Both the position numbers and the translations under genes were made by a program. The notes beneath the pieces are model-generated. The model was not told the origin of the DNA. It saw only the letters and a program-made list of their open reading frames with translations, and did not search any database. DNA of 64,000 bases from the NCBI GenBank assembly GCA_964007475.1, contig OZ023273.1, positions 129,822,732 through 129,886,731 of the forward strand. The letters are read 5' to 3'. Shown here one piece after another: positions 14,266-27,400 of this stretch. The stretch is from Hybos culiciformis (lineage: Eukaryota; Arthropoda; Insecta; Diptera; Hybotidae). The first letter of the stretch is position 1. Every line of letters begins with the position of its first letter.

Positions 14266-15068
14266 AAAATGTTGGTGACATGAAATAACGCCCAAGGTAT
14301 TAACGCCCAAAAGGCGTAGTGGGAAATAAAGCCCAAATTGCGTTTGGGCTTTATTTCTCACAGTGATTGGAAATAACAGCCGAAAATATGAGGAATTAAC
14401 ACCCAAATGAAAGTAAAGAGTGAATTAAAGCCTAAAAAAATGTTTCAATTTAAAAAGTGGATTTTTATTTTTATTTGCAACACCATCTGTTTTTTCTGCG
14501 TTCGACAAAATTTTGTTCTGAGCACTACTCCGAGTTCGTCGAACCACCCTATTCCTAATTCCCTACTCGAAATTTTTTAAAACAGCTTGAAAAGATTTCA
14601 TTTTTCACTTTTACTGAAAATAAGAAATTACTTAATTTAATATGTAATTCTTTTGGAAAAGGTCAAATTACTTACTTGATTTAAAGTAATATGTAATATT
14701 TTTGGAAAAAGTCAAATCACTTACTTGATTTCCATTCTTTCTAAATTATCACAAGAAGTTATAATTTGTTAAATTTCTTCGTTGATTTTAGGCCTTTTCC
14801 AAAAGGATGTTGTTCAAAGAACTTTTTTTGTAAAGTTTCGTACAACTGTCGCATCCAGAAAAATCCAAGAATTGGAAATATGTTTGGGTGTTATTTCTTT
14901 TCTAACAAACAAAAAATGCAAAAAGGAATTAACGCCCGTGTGCGTTGTTACCCATCACTGTGAGAAATAAAGCCCAAACGCAATTTGGGCTTTATTTCCC
15001 ACTACGGAGGGAAATAACGCCCTTTGGGCGTTAATACCTTGGGCGTTATTTCATGTCACCAAAATGTT
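14266..15068. mobile_element. 787-bp inverted-repeat DNA element (GGTGACATG ends, GCCCAA modules)
   Basis: The element is 14274-15060, flanked by perfect 8-bp direct repeats AAAATGTT (14266-14273 and 15061-15068). The terminal inverted repeats run about 100 bp (14274-14368 and about 14954-15060) and differ mainly by a 12-14-base gap. Both begin GGTGACATGAAATAACGCCC. They are built from repeated modules of the type GAAATAA(C/A)GCCCAA, about 14 recognisable copies in both orientations. Each end holds a perfect hairpin with a 15-bp stem and 5-base loop (14323-14357 and 14964-14998). The core contains a 49-bp unit in two tandem copies (14638-14686, 14687-14735) and no transposase. The 8-bp duplication fits hAT, P or Merlin, but the GGTGACATG terminus is not a textbook hAT end, so I leave the superfamily open. 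Confidence 0.88.
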
Positions 15069-15107
15069 AAGTATAGTACGACAAAGAGTATAGTAAAACT
15101 AAGAGAG

Positions 15108-15353
15108 TGGTATTTTGGTTCTGCACAACTGGCAAGTCTCGGCACAACTGGTATCTTGGTTCTGCACAACTGGTATGTCTCTGCACAACTGGAATTTTGG
15201 CTCTGCACAAATGGTATGTCTCTGCACAACTGGTGAGTCTGTGCACAACTTGTATTTTGGTTCTGCACAACTAGTATGTCTCTGCACAACTGGAATTTTG
15301 GCTATGCACAAATGGTATGTCTCTGCCCAACTGGTATTTTCATTCTGCACAAC
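15108..15353. repeat. Minisatellite of alternating 22-bp and 19-bp units
   Basis: Twelve consecutive units fill 246 bp exactly. Six are 22 bp long (TGGTATTTTGG followed by TTCTGCACAAC) and six are 19 bp (TGGTATGTCTCTGCACAAC). Their order is 22-19-22-19-22-19-19-22-19-22-19-22, so the real period is a 41-bp dimer with one 19-bp unit doubled. Units differ by point changes, for example CACAAA in place of CACAAC. The tract starts 39 bp after the target duplication of the upstream inverted-repeat element. Overlapping ORFs on both strands are by-products of the repeat and not genes. Confidence 0.93.
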
Positions 15354-15494
15354 TGATACGTGCTCGAAATGGTAATTTGTTTGAAAACATAATTTAACCC
15401 ATTTGTAATTTATTGTAAGATAATCTATTTATTTAAAATAATTGAGAACTTTTTTAAATCTATAACAATGTATTTTTTTGAAGGATAATCTTAA

Positions 15495-15923
15495 TATGAA
15501 CTTCATCAGATTTGTGTAGAGAAATATAATTCTAAACAAAACCATAAATTTTGTTTTAAAGTTTGTTTTAATAGAGCAATTAGATATGTTTTTTCGCTTA
15601 AGCCTAGATCGCACGTTTCCCATTTCGTAAAGGAATTTATTGATTCAAACTTCAGTGATTATCTTTTAATAAGATCTATGCTTTTGTATTTTAAAATAAG
15701 ACAATCTAATCAACCAATATATATAGCTGAAAGATTTCAATCACTTCGGTCCACCAGATCAATCAATCTATTAATTCCACTTCAAAGAACTGCTTATATG
15801 AGTAAGAGCTTCACCGCCAGAGTATCTCTTACTTGGAATTCTTTACCTTCAACTTTAAAAAATTCAGAAAGCTTTCATCAATTTAAAAGTAATATTACCA
15901 CTTATTTCAATAGTTTAAATTAA
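15495..15923 (+). pseudogene. 3' end of a non-LTR retrotransposon ORF2 (5'-truncated)
   Basis: An open frame of 142 residues with no start of its own resembles the C-terminal tail after the reverse transcriptase of Jockey/CR1/I-type LINE ORF2 proteins. Visible landmarks in order are NRAIRYVFSL, a HVSHFVKEF stretch, YIAERF, the RSTRSINLLIP block, and SFTARVSLTWNSLP followed by SFHQFKSNITTYF. The WNSLP block preceded by an arginine-rich LxIP segment is the recognisable signature. A stop lies immediately upstream (15492-15494) and the catalytic domain is absent, so this is a dead, 5'-truncated copy. The first ATG in frame (15678) is not a meaningful start. The clade call is from motif memory only. 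Confidence 0.82.
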
Positions 15924-16184
15924 ATTCTTATTCATTTGCGTTTTAGTGACCCCGAACCTTATTTCCGGTTTTAATTATTTTATTTATTAACGTTTATATG
16001 TGGGTGTTGTTTCTTAAGGCAAATTTTTATTTTTTAGTTTTAATTTGTAGGATTAGTTTTAGTAACATATGAGCATAATTGTATAATAACCTTTTTATAA
16101 ACTACTACTCAATTGTAATAAGCTTTAAAGCTTGAATTGTGAATTAAAGAATTTTTTAAATAAAATAAAAAAAAATAAAATAAA
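15924..16184 (+). mobile_element. LINE 3' untranslated region and A-rich tail
   Basis: The 3' part of the same non-LTR copy follows the ORF2 stop. It contains about 230 bp of untranslated sequence and ends in an A-rich tail of AAATAAA-like units at 16158-16184. This is how many LINE copies terminate. I could not identify a convincing target-site duplication, and the upstream boundary of the copy somewhere after the minisatellite is also unclear. Confidence 0.7.
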
Positions 16185-19100
16185 TTTACTACTGATTTTA
16201 GAATCAGTTAAATTATGAATTCAGTCTTCGCTATAATGCAAAACTACACCTAATTACTAACTTAAAAAAATAATATGGTAATCTCCGATATTAATAAAAC
16301 ATATTGTATTAGTGAAAAAAAAAAAAATAGAGCAATACTTCGTCTACTTGGCATAGTCACTATTTATGCTAAATCTATTAGCAAGGCAAGAAAAAAAAAA
16401 TTTCTTTTCAATTTAAAAACTAACAGCCAATTACTTTTGTTCTGATCCGTAAAATCTTTTGATCCTTTTATATGAGCACATAGTACATATATAATACTAT
16501 GAATACACATATATATTTATTTAAATTACTTTTAAAAAAATTACTTTTTTAAATTTTCTTTCGTTTTTTTTTTATCTTATAAAATATTATATATAAAAAA
16601 AATATTTAGCGCTTATAATCAAATTTTCTAACAACACAAACGAATATGATATGCAAAAATAATCTACTTTTTACATAGGTATATTTTTATATATATCTTA
16701 ATAATCTGTGGTTGCTGAATATTTTAACAAATTTAAAATTAATCGAAAAAGAAATTATCGAAATGTTGAAAAAATATTTTTTTTTTTTATTCGGGCGGAG
16801 TTCATTTTAAAAATAATTCTGTAATTATTCAAAATTTAGCTTATAATTTTTTATCGACATATGTACCTACTTATGTCTATATGTCACGTTTCTTTAACAG
16901 GTAAAAGATGCAAATGAAATTTTTGATTGTCCATGTAGCAAAACAAAATGTCGAACTTCAGTCCTGTAATAGTGTCTCTAGTTATACTCTGCCGAACCTT
17001 AAAAAAATAATTTTTCGATCAATTGAAATTTTCAGAAAATTTTTATAGAAACTTAAAGTTCTTAAACCAATGCTCAATCTGCATACGAAACAATTTTATT
17101 AATGAAATTAACATAAACCCGTGAAATTGTGAAATTATTAAAATGTGACACCCCCTCTAATATTATCAGATATGCGTATTATTATGTTGATTTTTTTTTA
17201 TTTCTAGTTATATACTTAAACATATTCTATATTCACCTCTTTCTCCAAAAATAAATTTATTGTTATACGCAATATATACAAAGTAGCTTCCGTTTAGGCC
17301 TTATTAACCCCCCGTACATTTTAATATATTGAAGGGTGGTATAAAATAATTTTTATTTTTTTTATTTTTGGAAATATTTTTTAACGGAAGGGATGAGGTA
17401 ATAATATTTATTTATATTTCCTTGGGGTTTGCTTTTTAAAATATTTAAAAAAAAAAGTAATTTAAACGGGGTGCGAAAGTCATAAGGCAAATTCATTGTA
17501 CACTTGTAATAGAATCCATTAATGCGTTGTTTATAACTACCACAGTAAAGTAATTTTTGGAGGAATGTTCCGGAAACCCATTCACAGCTAATTTTATCTG
17601 AAAGTAAAAAATCAACTGCAAAAAATATAAAAAAAAACAAAAAAAAATTTTTGACAGGAAAGGTATCGTAAAAAAATATTATGATAGGTAGGAAACGTAA
17701 TGAAAAAGAAACAAAAAAATAATTTTGTGAAGTAATGAAATTTTTCAGATATAAAAAATAAATAAATTCAATTTTCTTAGTTATTTGAAAATATTTTTAA
17801 AAAATTCTTTTTACGAAAAAAAAAAATTAATAAAATTAATATCTTCATTTTCAGTAAATTTGCTTAAATATAAATAGAAAAATAACATAGAAAAACGGTT
17901 TTTACGGTACCATTTTTTCAGATAGGTCAATTAGCTATAAACAACGCATAACATTCTTTGTTTTTGTATTATTATTATTATTATTAAGATCTTGCTGTTA
18001 CCTAGAATACCTAGAATTAATTAAGTAACTACAATATGTTAAACATTGAAGATTAATGATTATCTACCGAATATTTTTTACTGAGATAGTGCAACAAAAT
18101 TATGTATAGTCACTACTACTTCCTGAACATTTTTATAATTTTTACAAACACATAAATTTTTTAACCTTTCGTTTTGATACATTAAATTTTTTTGTAATTT
18201 TGATTCAATCAACTAAGCTAGTTGTTTGATAAAATTTCTCTTAAAACTTAGAATTTCAGAATTAACAACAATTTTATTTAAGAGAAATGTCAAAGCAAAA
18301 ATATCAATAATAATGCATAATAATAATAATTTCTAAATATATTTAAGTTTATCTTTAATCAAAAAAGAAAAACTGTTTATATAATTATATATATTTCATT
18401 ACTCCAGTTTTTGCATAATATTACGTACTATAGTAATTCCAAAAGTTCAACAATTTAGCGACAATATGACGTATATTTTATCATTATTTACAAAAACCAA
18501 ATGATCTATCTTTTTGAGAGCACTGGTAACATAGAAAACTATCCATTTAACTTTATAACATTTTTATATTATATGGACCAGTCGCATGCATGACAATTCT
18601 TTGTAAAGAGAATATACGAACATCATTGTGTTAAAAAACAAAAAAATAAATATGTAATTTTATAACATGTAAAAAGGCAAGTTATAAGGGTGCTTTTTTA
18701 CCAGATTATAAAATGTTTGGTACATATATAGGTTTTTAATAAAATTATACATTTCAGGGAATAATGATGCTGAGGCGCATATTATAAAAATAAAAAAGGA
18801 TTAAATCTTTTTTTTTTTATATTGTAAAATGATATTCGCATACGTTCAATTTCTCACAATTAGATTTTTTTTTTTTTATTCAACATTATGCAGATATAAA
18901 TATTTTGAAATTATTGTTATTTTGTAATTTGAAACTAATACAACATTAAGTCCCTATATTTAAAAAAAAAAATTCATTCCATATTTTTAAATATTTTTTT
19001 TAATTTTTATAAATTAGCAATACATGTTTTGAGTTCTAGACTAGAAGTAAATTAAATTTAATGTTTAATTAGCATATTTTGTATCATCTTCCTTTGCAAT

Positions 19101-22100
19101 GTTTTTATAATTGCGAATAAGGTGAATATTGTTTTTAGACATTCAATCTAACTTCTGAAACTATGACGTATAAAAAAATTAAATTTTAATGTCGTTTCGG
19201 GAGATTAATCTGCAAATTTCCAAAAAAAAATCAACTTAATAGTGTTAAATACAATATTGTCTGCCACTTCTTATAGGAGATTTAATGAAAGTGTTTGTTA
19301 CCGTTTTCACTAGCGCAAGTATTTGAATCAGAAACACACTTCATAAGTTATTTGTAGATTCGATAAAAAAAATTATAAAAGAAAATAATATACCATTTTT
19401 GGTTTGATTACCGCACGCATGTACTATTTTCTTGTTAAGCAATTTTTTTTTTTTTTTATTATTTGTTTTTATAAAAATCTATACTCTATAAACTCAGCTG
19501 GAAATAATTTAGTTTTTAATTTTCACAATTTTTATATCATAATAATTATTATGCTTCTACCTGAAAGGGAAAAAAATTTGAACAATTATATTTAATTTTA
19601 TGAATTTATAAAATCGTATTCAGTAAAAAGTTTTCAACAATTAATATTAATAATAATAAATCGGAAATGTAATATCAATATCTAAGGCTAGTGGCGAATA
19701 AGAGTCAACATTTAATACAATTTTAATACATAGCTATATTTCGTTAAGATTCACGAATGATAGCCTCAATTTTTGAGAATGAAAATTGTTATGTTTTGTT
19801 TCATTGAGTCTAAATAAATAGCTCAACAGTTCCAACATTGGAAAAATTAAAATTTCGAGAGAATGTAACGATAACTCTTTTATCATACAATTTTGAAATA
19901 TTTTCTTAGTGTACCATAGGACGTATTAGAAACTTTCAAAAGACCGATTTTTCTATAAAATTTTTTTGTTAAATTAAATCTATTTTAAAAGCACTACTTA
20001 TGTTATAAAGTTTAGATAGTACTGGACTTATTTTATTAATTTTAAAATCTTGTTATTTTGCATTATCAAAATTTTCAAAGTAATTTAAAGAAAATTATTT
20101 TTGTACATTTTCATAATAGTTCGAACCTATTGAAATTTATTGAATTCCATAAAGATTTATTTTCAAAGATCTGGAATAAATCGTAAGCAATGCATGATCA
20201 TTATTATATAAATTTTTTTTTACATCCAATAATGTAAAAATTCTTTTTTAATGCATAAAATAATAAATACAAAAATGTAATAAAAGTTTTTTTCTCTTTA
20301 TTTGAAAAAAAAAATAAATAAAAATAATATAAATATATTTATGTGTAATAATCAATTAAATATTTTTTTTTTCGTGATGAAAATAAAAATTTTATATTAT
20401 TATTATTAAATCTGATCGCATATTTTTCCAAATTGGGATTTAATGTTAATATGTATATTGAATGGTACAAACAATGTACTGATTCACTAACCATCAACAT
20501 TAATTATTAATTTTTTCAAATTCTTTAAGTTCTTGCGCGTATTGAAGATTATAAAATCGGGATCATATAGCTCTGAAAATTAAATTATTTGATTTTTAAG
20601 TTAGTTACATGATATCGTTAAATCGTAAGTTCAACTCTTTAAGAAGATTAGAATCTTAGTATTCAGAAGCAGTCAGTTAAGTTTAAATATACAAACTTAT
20701 TATTGTATTAACTATTAAATGGATAACAAAATTTCTATATACATAAACATTTATTTAATGAAAAGATAAATTTATAAAATTTTTTTATTAAATAGTCAAT
20801 TTTGAAACGTTACCACCGATCTGTTTTTCTCAGTGCAAAAATTACATGAAAATTAAATTAAATTATGTTAATGCATTAAAAGAGTTAAGGCACAACAGGG
20901 TGTTTGGCAACAAGCAGTAAAAATAACAATTCTTAGATTTTTATAATAATTAGCAGTGAGAGAGACCACCTTTAAGGTTCAATGTCTTTATAACAAGATT
21001 TTTATTATACCTGATGGTTATCACTTCTTAGGCTGCATATTAAAAATTTATATAATTATGTATATGAAATTATTTATATTCCTACGTATTTATTCAATTT
21101 TAATAACAACATATTACATATTATAATTATCTATAAATATTAATGCACAGAATTATATCAAATTAATAATAATATGTATAAGAAATTTTAGGCGAAAATT
21201 CTTTTAACTCCAATATTATTAACCGAAATAATATTAAATGCAAAATTTTACAAAATCAAAATTATCAAGAAAATTATTGCTTGCAGCTTAACTCTCAAAA
21301 TAAAACCTTCGTCAATCATTATAATTTTATTATATATCCATACAGTATCTGTTTAAAAAAATATTATAATTTCTACTTTTTTATTTAATTTTAAATGCTA
21401 TATCTATATGTTTGAATCTTTTATATGTAAAACAATAAATATTTAATAATTTTATTTTGTATCTAATCTGCAATCTGAAGAATATACCAAAATTTTTTCA
21501 TACAGTATTCGTGTTAGAAGTTCAAAATTGAATATTTTTACTCCAACATGGATTGACTACTCCTTCGTCATTTTATTATGGGCCTTTTTTTCGACTTCAT
21601 TAACAAACCATCGCGATGATAAATCCTTTAATTCCATAAGATTTAATGTGCCAATTTTACGAATGGTTATAGTTAAAATTTATGGCAATGATTACGAAAT
21701 TGCTCAAATTAACGCATTAAATATGTAAAATGTGTTAAAATTTTTTATCCAAAAATTGGAAGTTAGTTTTCCAAACACACAGTTTGAGAGAAAACTTAAC
21801 TTTCTTCACTGTAATATAGTTTGCTGTAATATAGTTCACATTTCTTTGACCATCTCACCATTCGCGTATTATTGTTATTTCTTTCTCAAGTATCATTTTT
21901 TAAGTTTGTAAACCGCACATAAAATATTCAATTTTTTATTTTCTTATTCTCATGCCAATTTTCATATTAAGCGCTATTTGGATATATAAATAAAAAATAA
22001 AAATAAACAAAATCAACAATCCAGGAAAAGAACTCACATATGTGCAAAAATCAATGATGCAGCAAGAAGCAATTATACAAGTGAGACAATTTATGACGTA

Positions 22101-24417
22101 CAATAGCTGAAGATCTTGTTTTATATCTCCGGCACCTTTTTTTTTTGTACATAATTTTTACTGCATACGATGGTAAAAATGAAATTCATAAACATTAACG
22201 GTGTGACAACAGAGCAACGAATATGCATTTTAATAAAATTCGTTAAAAGGCATATAAATCACATATTATACATACAATCGAAGAAAAATATTTTTACAAT
22301 AATCCAGGAATACACATTGATGTTTGTTAAATTTCGTAAATATGTTTTTTTTTCTTTTAATTCTTAAATTTTGTAATTCTTCTACTTTTAAAAAAGAAAT
22401 CATTATTGAATTAAGTATTTATTTTTTTGAAATAAAGCATTCTACTAAATTGTCAATAATGTGTCTAAAAATTATCTCTACATTGTACTAATTTCTATAC
22501 TAAGTACTTTTTAATGAAAAGATTGTATTAAGAAGAATCTAAAAAACAGCATAAAAGAACAGCGATTTATCTCATAGTTTATCCATTGCGAATATTGCGA
22601 TTCCAAAAATATTACCAGTATTTTAAAAATTTCTTACGAAAAGTATACTTATTCGGTCCAGCCCAACAGGATTAAAAAATATTAATAAACAATTTTATTT
22701 GTTAGGTTGTTGTTAAAGCAATTATTAATTTAAGCGCAATTTAAAGGTAATGCTACAGATCTACTACTTTAAATTCAACAAATTTCTATTTTAATTGTCA
22801 TTTCAATAATTTTATGCTGCCAAATTGTTTCTTACATTATTCTTCCTTATGTCAAAAGAACATAAATTTGCGGGAGAATTTTTTTTACGCGAATTTATTC
22901 AGTTCGTACTAATTGCCTGAGACATCTGAACATCTGCTGGTCCTTTTTTGTTGAAGTTCATAACTTTTTGCTTATAGTGTGAATTTTTAATATAATTTTA
23001 CTATATAATACAACTTTATAAGTTAAATTTATTAATTTACAATTGCTGTTATCTAATTAAAAACAATGTAAAGAATGCGAAAAAAAATAAATACTCAATT
23101 TTTAGACATGTTTATTCAAAAATGTTTTCATTACAATAAAAAAAAAAGCCTTATATATACGTACATTGTACGTATTATGTATAAAATGTATGTGAAAATT
23201 CATTATTGATCTACAAATATGTTATCTGTTTAAAGAACAGCAAATAACAAAGTAGTTAATGTCAATGAGATATCAAAAAACGTATTTTAAAAACTTTTAA
23301 GTGTATTCGTTTATGGCAATGTACTTTTCGAATATTTTTTTTCTCAACAATTTATTATTTAACATAAAATTATTTTTCATTCTTAAAGCTAAGCTGCAGC
23401 AGTTCTACTCTCTTATGAAAACTAGCGAATCCATTGCATTGAATTAATATGATCCTAATTCAGTTTCAATAGCTTTGAAGTTCATCAGAGTGAAGTTCGT
23501 ACGATTGAAACTATTATAACAAACAAACCAAAAATTAGGTCTATCATATATAACTATATTTTTATATATATACTATATATTTAATTATATTTAATCAAAA
23601 ACTTCTACCTTGTGACTCATACAAATAGAGATATATATAAAGAAATTAATTACGACAAAAATTGAGGAAATATTTGCTCACTATTCTGTACCAAAATATA
23701 ATAATGTAATTGTAAGCCATTCATATTAAAATAAATAGTTCCAATGTTTTTTTTTTATAAATAATTTAAAACATTTAAAAATTTATTATTATAAATTTTC
23801 AACTCTCATTCAAAATGCAAAAAATAAACTAAACGTATCTACGTGTCCTTCACCAGAAATCTTTAAACAAAAAATAACAGAAAGAAATAAATAAAATGAT
23901 AAGATTTTGAAATAATATTTTTTGATATTAAAAAAATTATTTCAAAATTCCTATATATAAAAAAAATATTATGTAAAAAAAAAAAAAAAGCAAAAACAAA
24001 AGACAATCGCGTGTTACTCAAGGCTGTCATCGGTTGGGAAAGAAAAATGATGAGATATCTTTTAATAAAATTTATGTTTTCTTTTGAACTTGAGCGACAA
24101 TGGGGAATTACCAGGTATTCCTGGTTTTTTATGGATCCTTTTTGCTTTTTTAATGATAATCAGAAAAAAAATATATAATATTATTATATTCACTGAAATC
24201 ACATTCAATAGACACAAGCTCTTTGCACTCTGTTTGTTTTGATTTTGATTTTATGATTTTTTTTTAGCATAAATCGTTTTGCACATAAATTAGTTATTAT
24301 CTTATATATCGAAATAGAAAGTTTACAAGGTGATTCAATAAATCATTTTTCTTTGCCATCTCTGTACAAATATTATAAATTTAGCGAATGGTAACATAAG
24401 TTTAACTTTTAAATAAT

Positions 24418-24486
24418 TAGATAGAAGCCGACTATTTATGCTAATAATCTAGATCTAGATAGAAGCCGACTATCGATGCTAATAAT
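24418..24486. repeat. Short tandem duplication, 31-bp unit, period 38
   Basis: The unit TAGATAGAAGCCGACTAT plus two variable bases plus ATGCTAATAAT occurs at 24418-24448 and again at 24456-24486. Only the two central bases differ (TT against CG). A CTAGATC linker joins the copies. The unit has more GC than its surroundings, which makes chance similarity unlikely. Confidence 0.85.
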
Positions 24487-27400
24487 ATTAAATCCAGGAG
24501 CGGACATTCACATTGCACATTGCTCATTGCGGGATATGTAACTTATTATTTTGTTACTAGAGTCAAGTTCGTTCATTCATAACAAGTATATTTTCCCTCA
24601 TTGAAATCGAGTGCAGCAAAATCAAATATTTTTTGGACGCAAAAGATATGACACTGAGATGAGAAGCTATCAAAGGCAGATTAAAAGTCAAAAAAATTTT
24701 TAATTTCTTTTTATGTCCCAGAGTCTGTACAGTGTACAGAAATTACATAATCAGTTAAATATTTCAAAAGGTGTCTTCTGTAATAAATCTTTAACAAAAG
24801 TTAACAGCTACCGTTTATGCTTTTAATATAAATTCAATTCAATCATTTTTATCTCTTTTGTATTATCGTACTGTGTTATTGATTGGAAGTATGATTTGCA
24901 TATAAAACTAAAAATAATGAAAATATTTATTATATTTTTCCGTAGAACTAAAATTATTCTTGGAAAATTTTATTAGATGCATTTTTTTTTTGTTTTAGTT
25001 TCTTTATCTGTCCTTCAGTATTTTCAGATATGAGTTATGTGAGTGTTTTTTTTTATGTTTCAAGAAAATTTATAAACGTATTGTCTTTTTCGAATGAAAA
25101 TTATGTATTTCTTCACTTTTTAATTTTAATAAACAGATTGATGATTTATTATTTCTTTCAATGAACTTGTTTTAAAAAAAATGTATATCATATATTTTGG
25201 TTTTTATTTTTATGTTAGAATGAATATCCAATATAAAAATGATGAAAGGTGATATGCTAAAATTTTTGCAGTCACTAGATTGTGAAATTTTATAGTTTAA
25301 GAATGATTTCCTTTTAATTGAATATATATATGAGATTGTTGTGTATAGTTAAGTTGTGCTTATTTAGTATAGGAAAAAAATATTACTTATGTAAAAAAAA
25401 AAATTCTTTTGACTATTTTCTCTGAAATACTGAAATTATCAAATTTCTTGTAAATTTTTGAATCAAAAATGATGAAAAATGAAAATATCTTAAAAGTTTG
25501 ATTTATCGATAGATGTTTCAAAATTTTGCTAGAGAGTTTTCATCTATATTTTATAGATAGTGCGACAATATTCAGATTAAGGCTATTACAATTGTGTGTA
25601 TAAACAGCAACAATCTAATTATATACATTTATCAAAGTTATAATTGAATATCCAGTCATCAGTTTTAACTATATTTTTAGACAATATGAAAATAATATCT
25701 TTGTAAAATTTTAGATCCTCCTGAGATATTATCAATTTAAATGAAAATTAATTTTGAAAAATAATGTACATATGTATGTATTTCAATGTTTTATTGAATA
25801 AATTTGCATATTAAAAATAATTGTAGATTTTTTCATACAATAAAAAGAAAATTTAACGTATATTATTTGTGTTTTTAATTTTTTTTTTTTTTTTTTTTGG
25901 CAATCATTCCAGATAAAAAATAATAATATGTTTTAACAAATTGAAAAAATAAATGCGAAACGAAATTGTTTGTTTTTATATTTTAGAAAAAAGGGTTCAG
26001 ATTTTCTTAAATGTGTTTCAAATTTTGGTAAGTTCTTAAAGAATATGTTTGTGAGATTCTTTTTTTTTTTATAAAGAAGCTTTACTTAATAATCTCTAAG
26101 ATTTAGTTTACTCAACAGTATTTAGATAACGATGCATTTATTTTATAATTAGAGAATGACCGGTATATATTACAGTCTTCCTTATAACTTTTGCGTTCGA
26201 TACTAAAAGTGCATATTTTTATAATTCCAACATCATTCATGAAGATCGAATTTCTTGTTCAAGATACATAGTAAAATTGAATTTTGATAAATTTCTTTTT
26301 ATATGATTTTAAATTTGGATGATAAAAAGATAAGTTTCAAACTTTTAAAAAGAAAATCCGATGCATGAATATTATTTTTATCATAGAGAATATCATCTCG
26401 ATAAAATGAAGGTTCTGTGAAAAAAAAATTTTTTTTATATATTTTGTTAAAAAAAAAAAAAGGAAAATTTAAGAAAAATGGCAGCAATATAATTTCATAT
26501 TAAGAAAAATAATAATAAAAGACTATAAAAGATTGCGAGCGAGGGTGCAAAAATAAATATATATTTCTTCTTAGTCAAAAAAAAAAAAAAACAATAAAAA
26601 ATAGAATAAAAAAAATAGGATAAAGTGCAAAAAAAAATTTAAATCACAGAAATTTTGAAAGAAATTTATTTTCTCCAAAATCAACCGAGTGAACAGTTTT
26701 TCGGCATATGTATCTAAATTTTAAACCTAAATTCTATCACAAGCTGTTCAATGATACTGTTAAAAAGTAGGCCCCAAGACATTTAACTATCAAAAAGGTT
26801 TGAGCGACTCGGGTCTTATTTTCAAGAAGTAATCTCAAGAATTAATTCAAATTCAATACGAAAAAAATTTACATTATCATGTGTCATAATTTCCAGCAAC
26901 TGGCAATAGAAATTTTTATTTTAAAATTAAAATAAATACTTTTTTTGTCATAAACTACAAATGACAGGCACACTAAGTGATAAATCGTCTATTCGTTCGC
27001 TTAAACCCAGTATAAGTCATGTTATTTAGGTGATTTTGTATTATATAGAAAATCATTTCCATCACAGTGAATAAATTGCTTATTCGGAACATAATATGTA
27101 AAACAGTTCATTAAAGATTCGAATTCAAGAATTTCATACAGACTTTGTAAGAAAAAAATATACCGATAACATAATTTTCATTTACACATACTCGGATGTT
27201 AAAAACACTCAGTATTTTTAGGCTATAAAAATTTGCACTTATATGAAAAGAAAAGATAAGTGTTAAAATTGTATAGGATTTATTTTTGATAAAAATAAAA
27301 AAAAAAACATTTTTATTATTTTTTATTTTTTTTTATTTTTTTGGCATATTATTGCAAAATATTCTGACATTTTCAGAAGAAATCTTACATACATTACATA

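Noticed and set aside
14766..14970. Two overlapping ORFs in the 787-bp element that could be a transposase remnant
   Set aside because: Only about 60 codons each, overlapping in different frames and running into the inverted repeat; no DDE or zinc-finger motif.
15108..15353. Possible CRISPR-like array
   Set aside because: The units are contiguous with no unique spacers and the context is an insect nuclear genome; it is a minisatellite.
15056..15375. Overlapping ORFs on both strands with Cys/Thr-rich repeats
   Set aside because: They are translations of the 22/19-bp minisatellite; repeats free of stops in several frames produce them without selection.
23468..23517. Possible miRNA-like hairpin (AGTTTCAAT ... 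ATTGAAACT)
   Set aside because: Only the outer nine bases pair well; the inner part has mismatches and a direct repeat in place of a stem.
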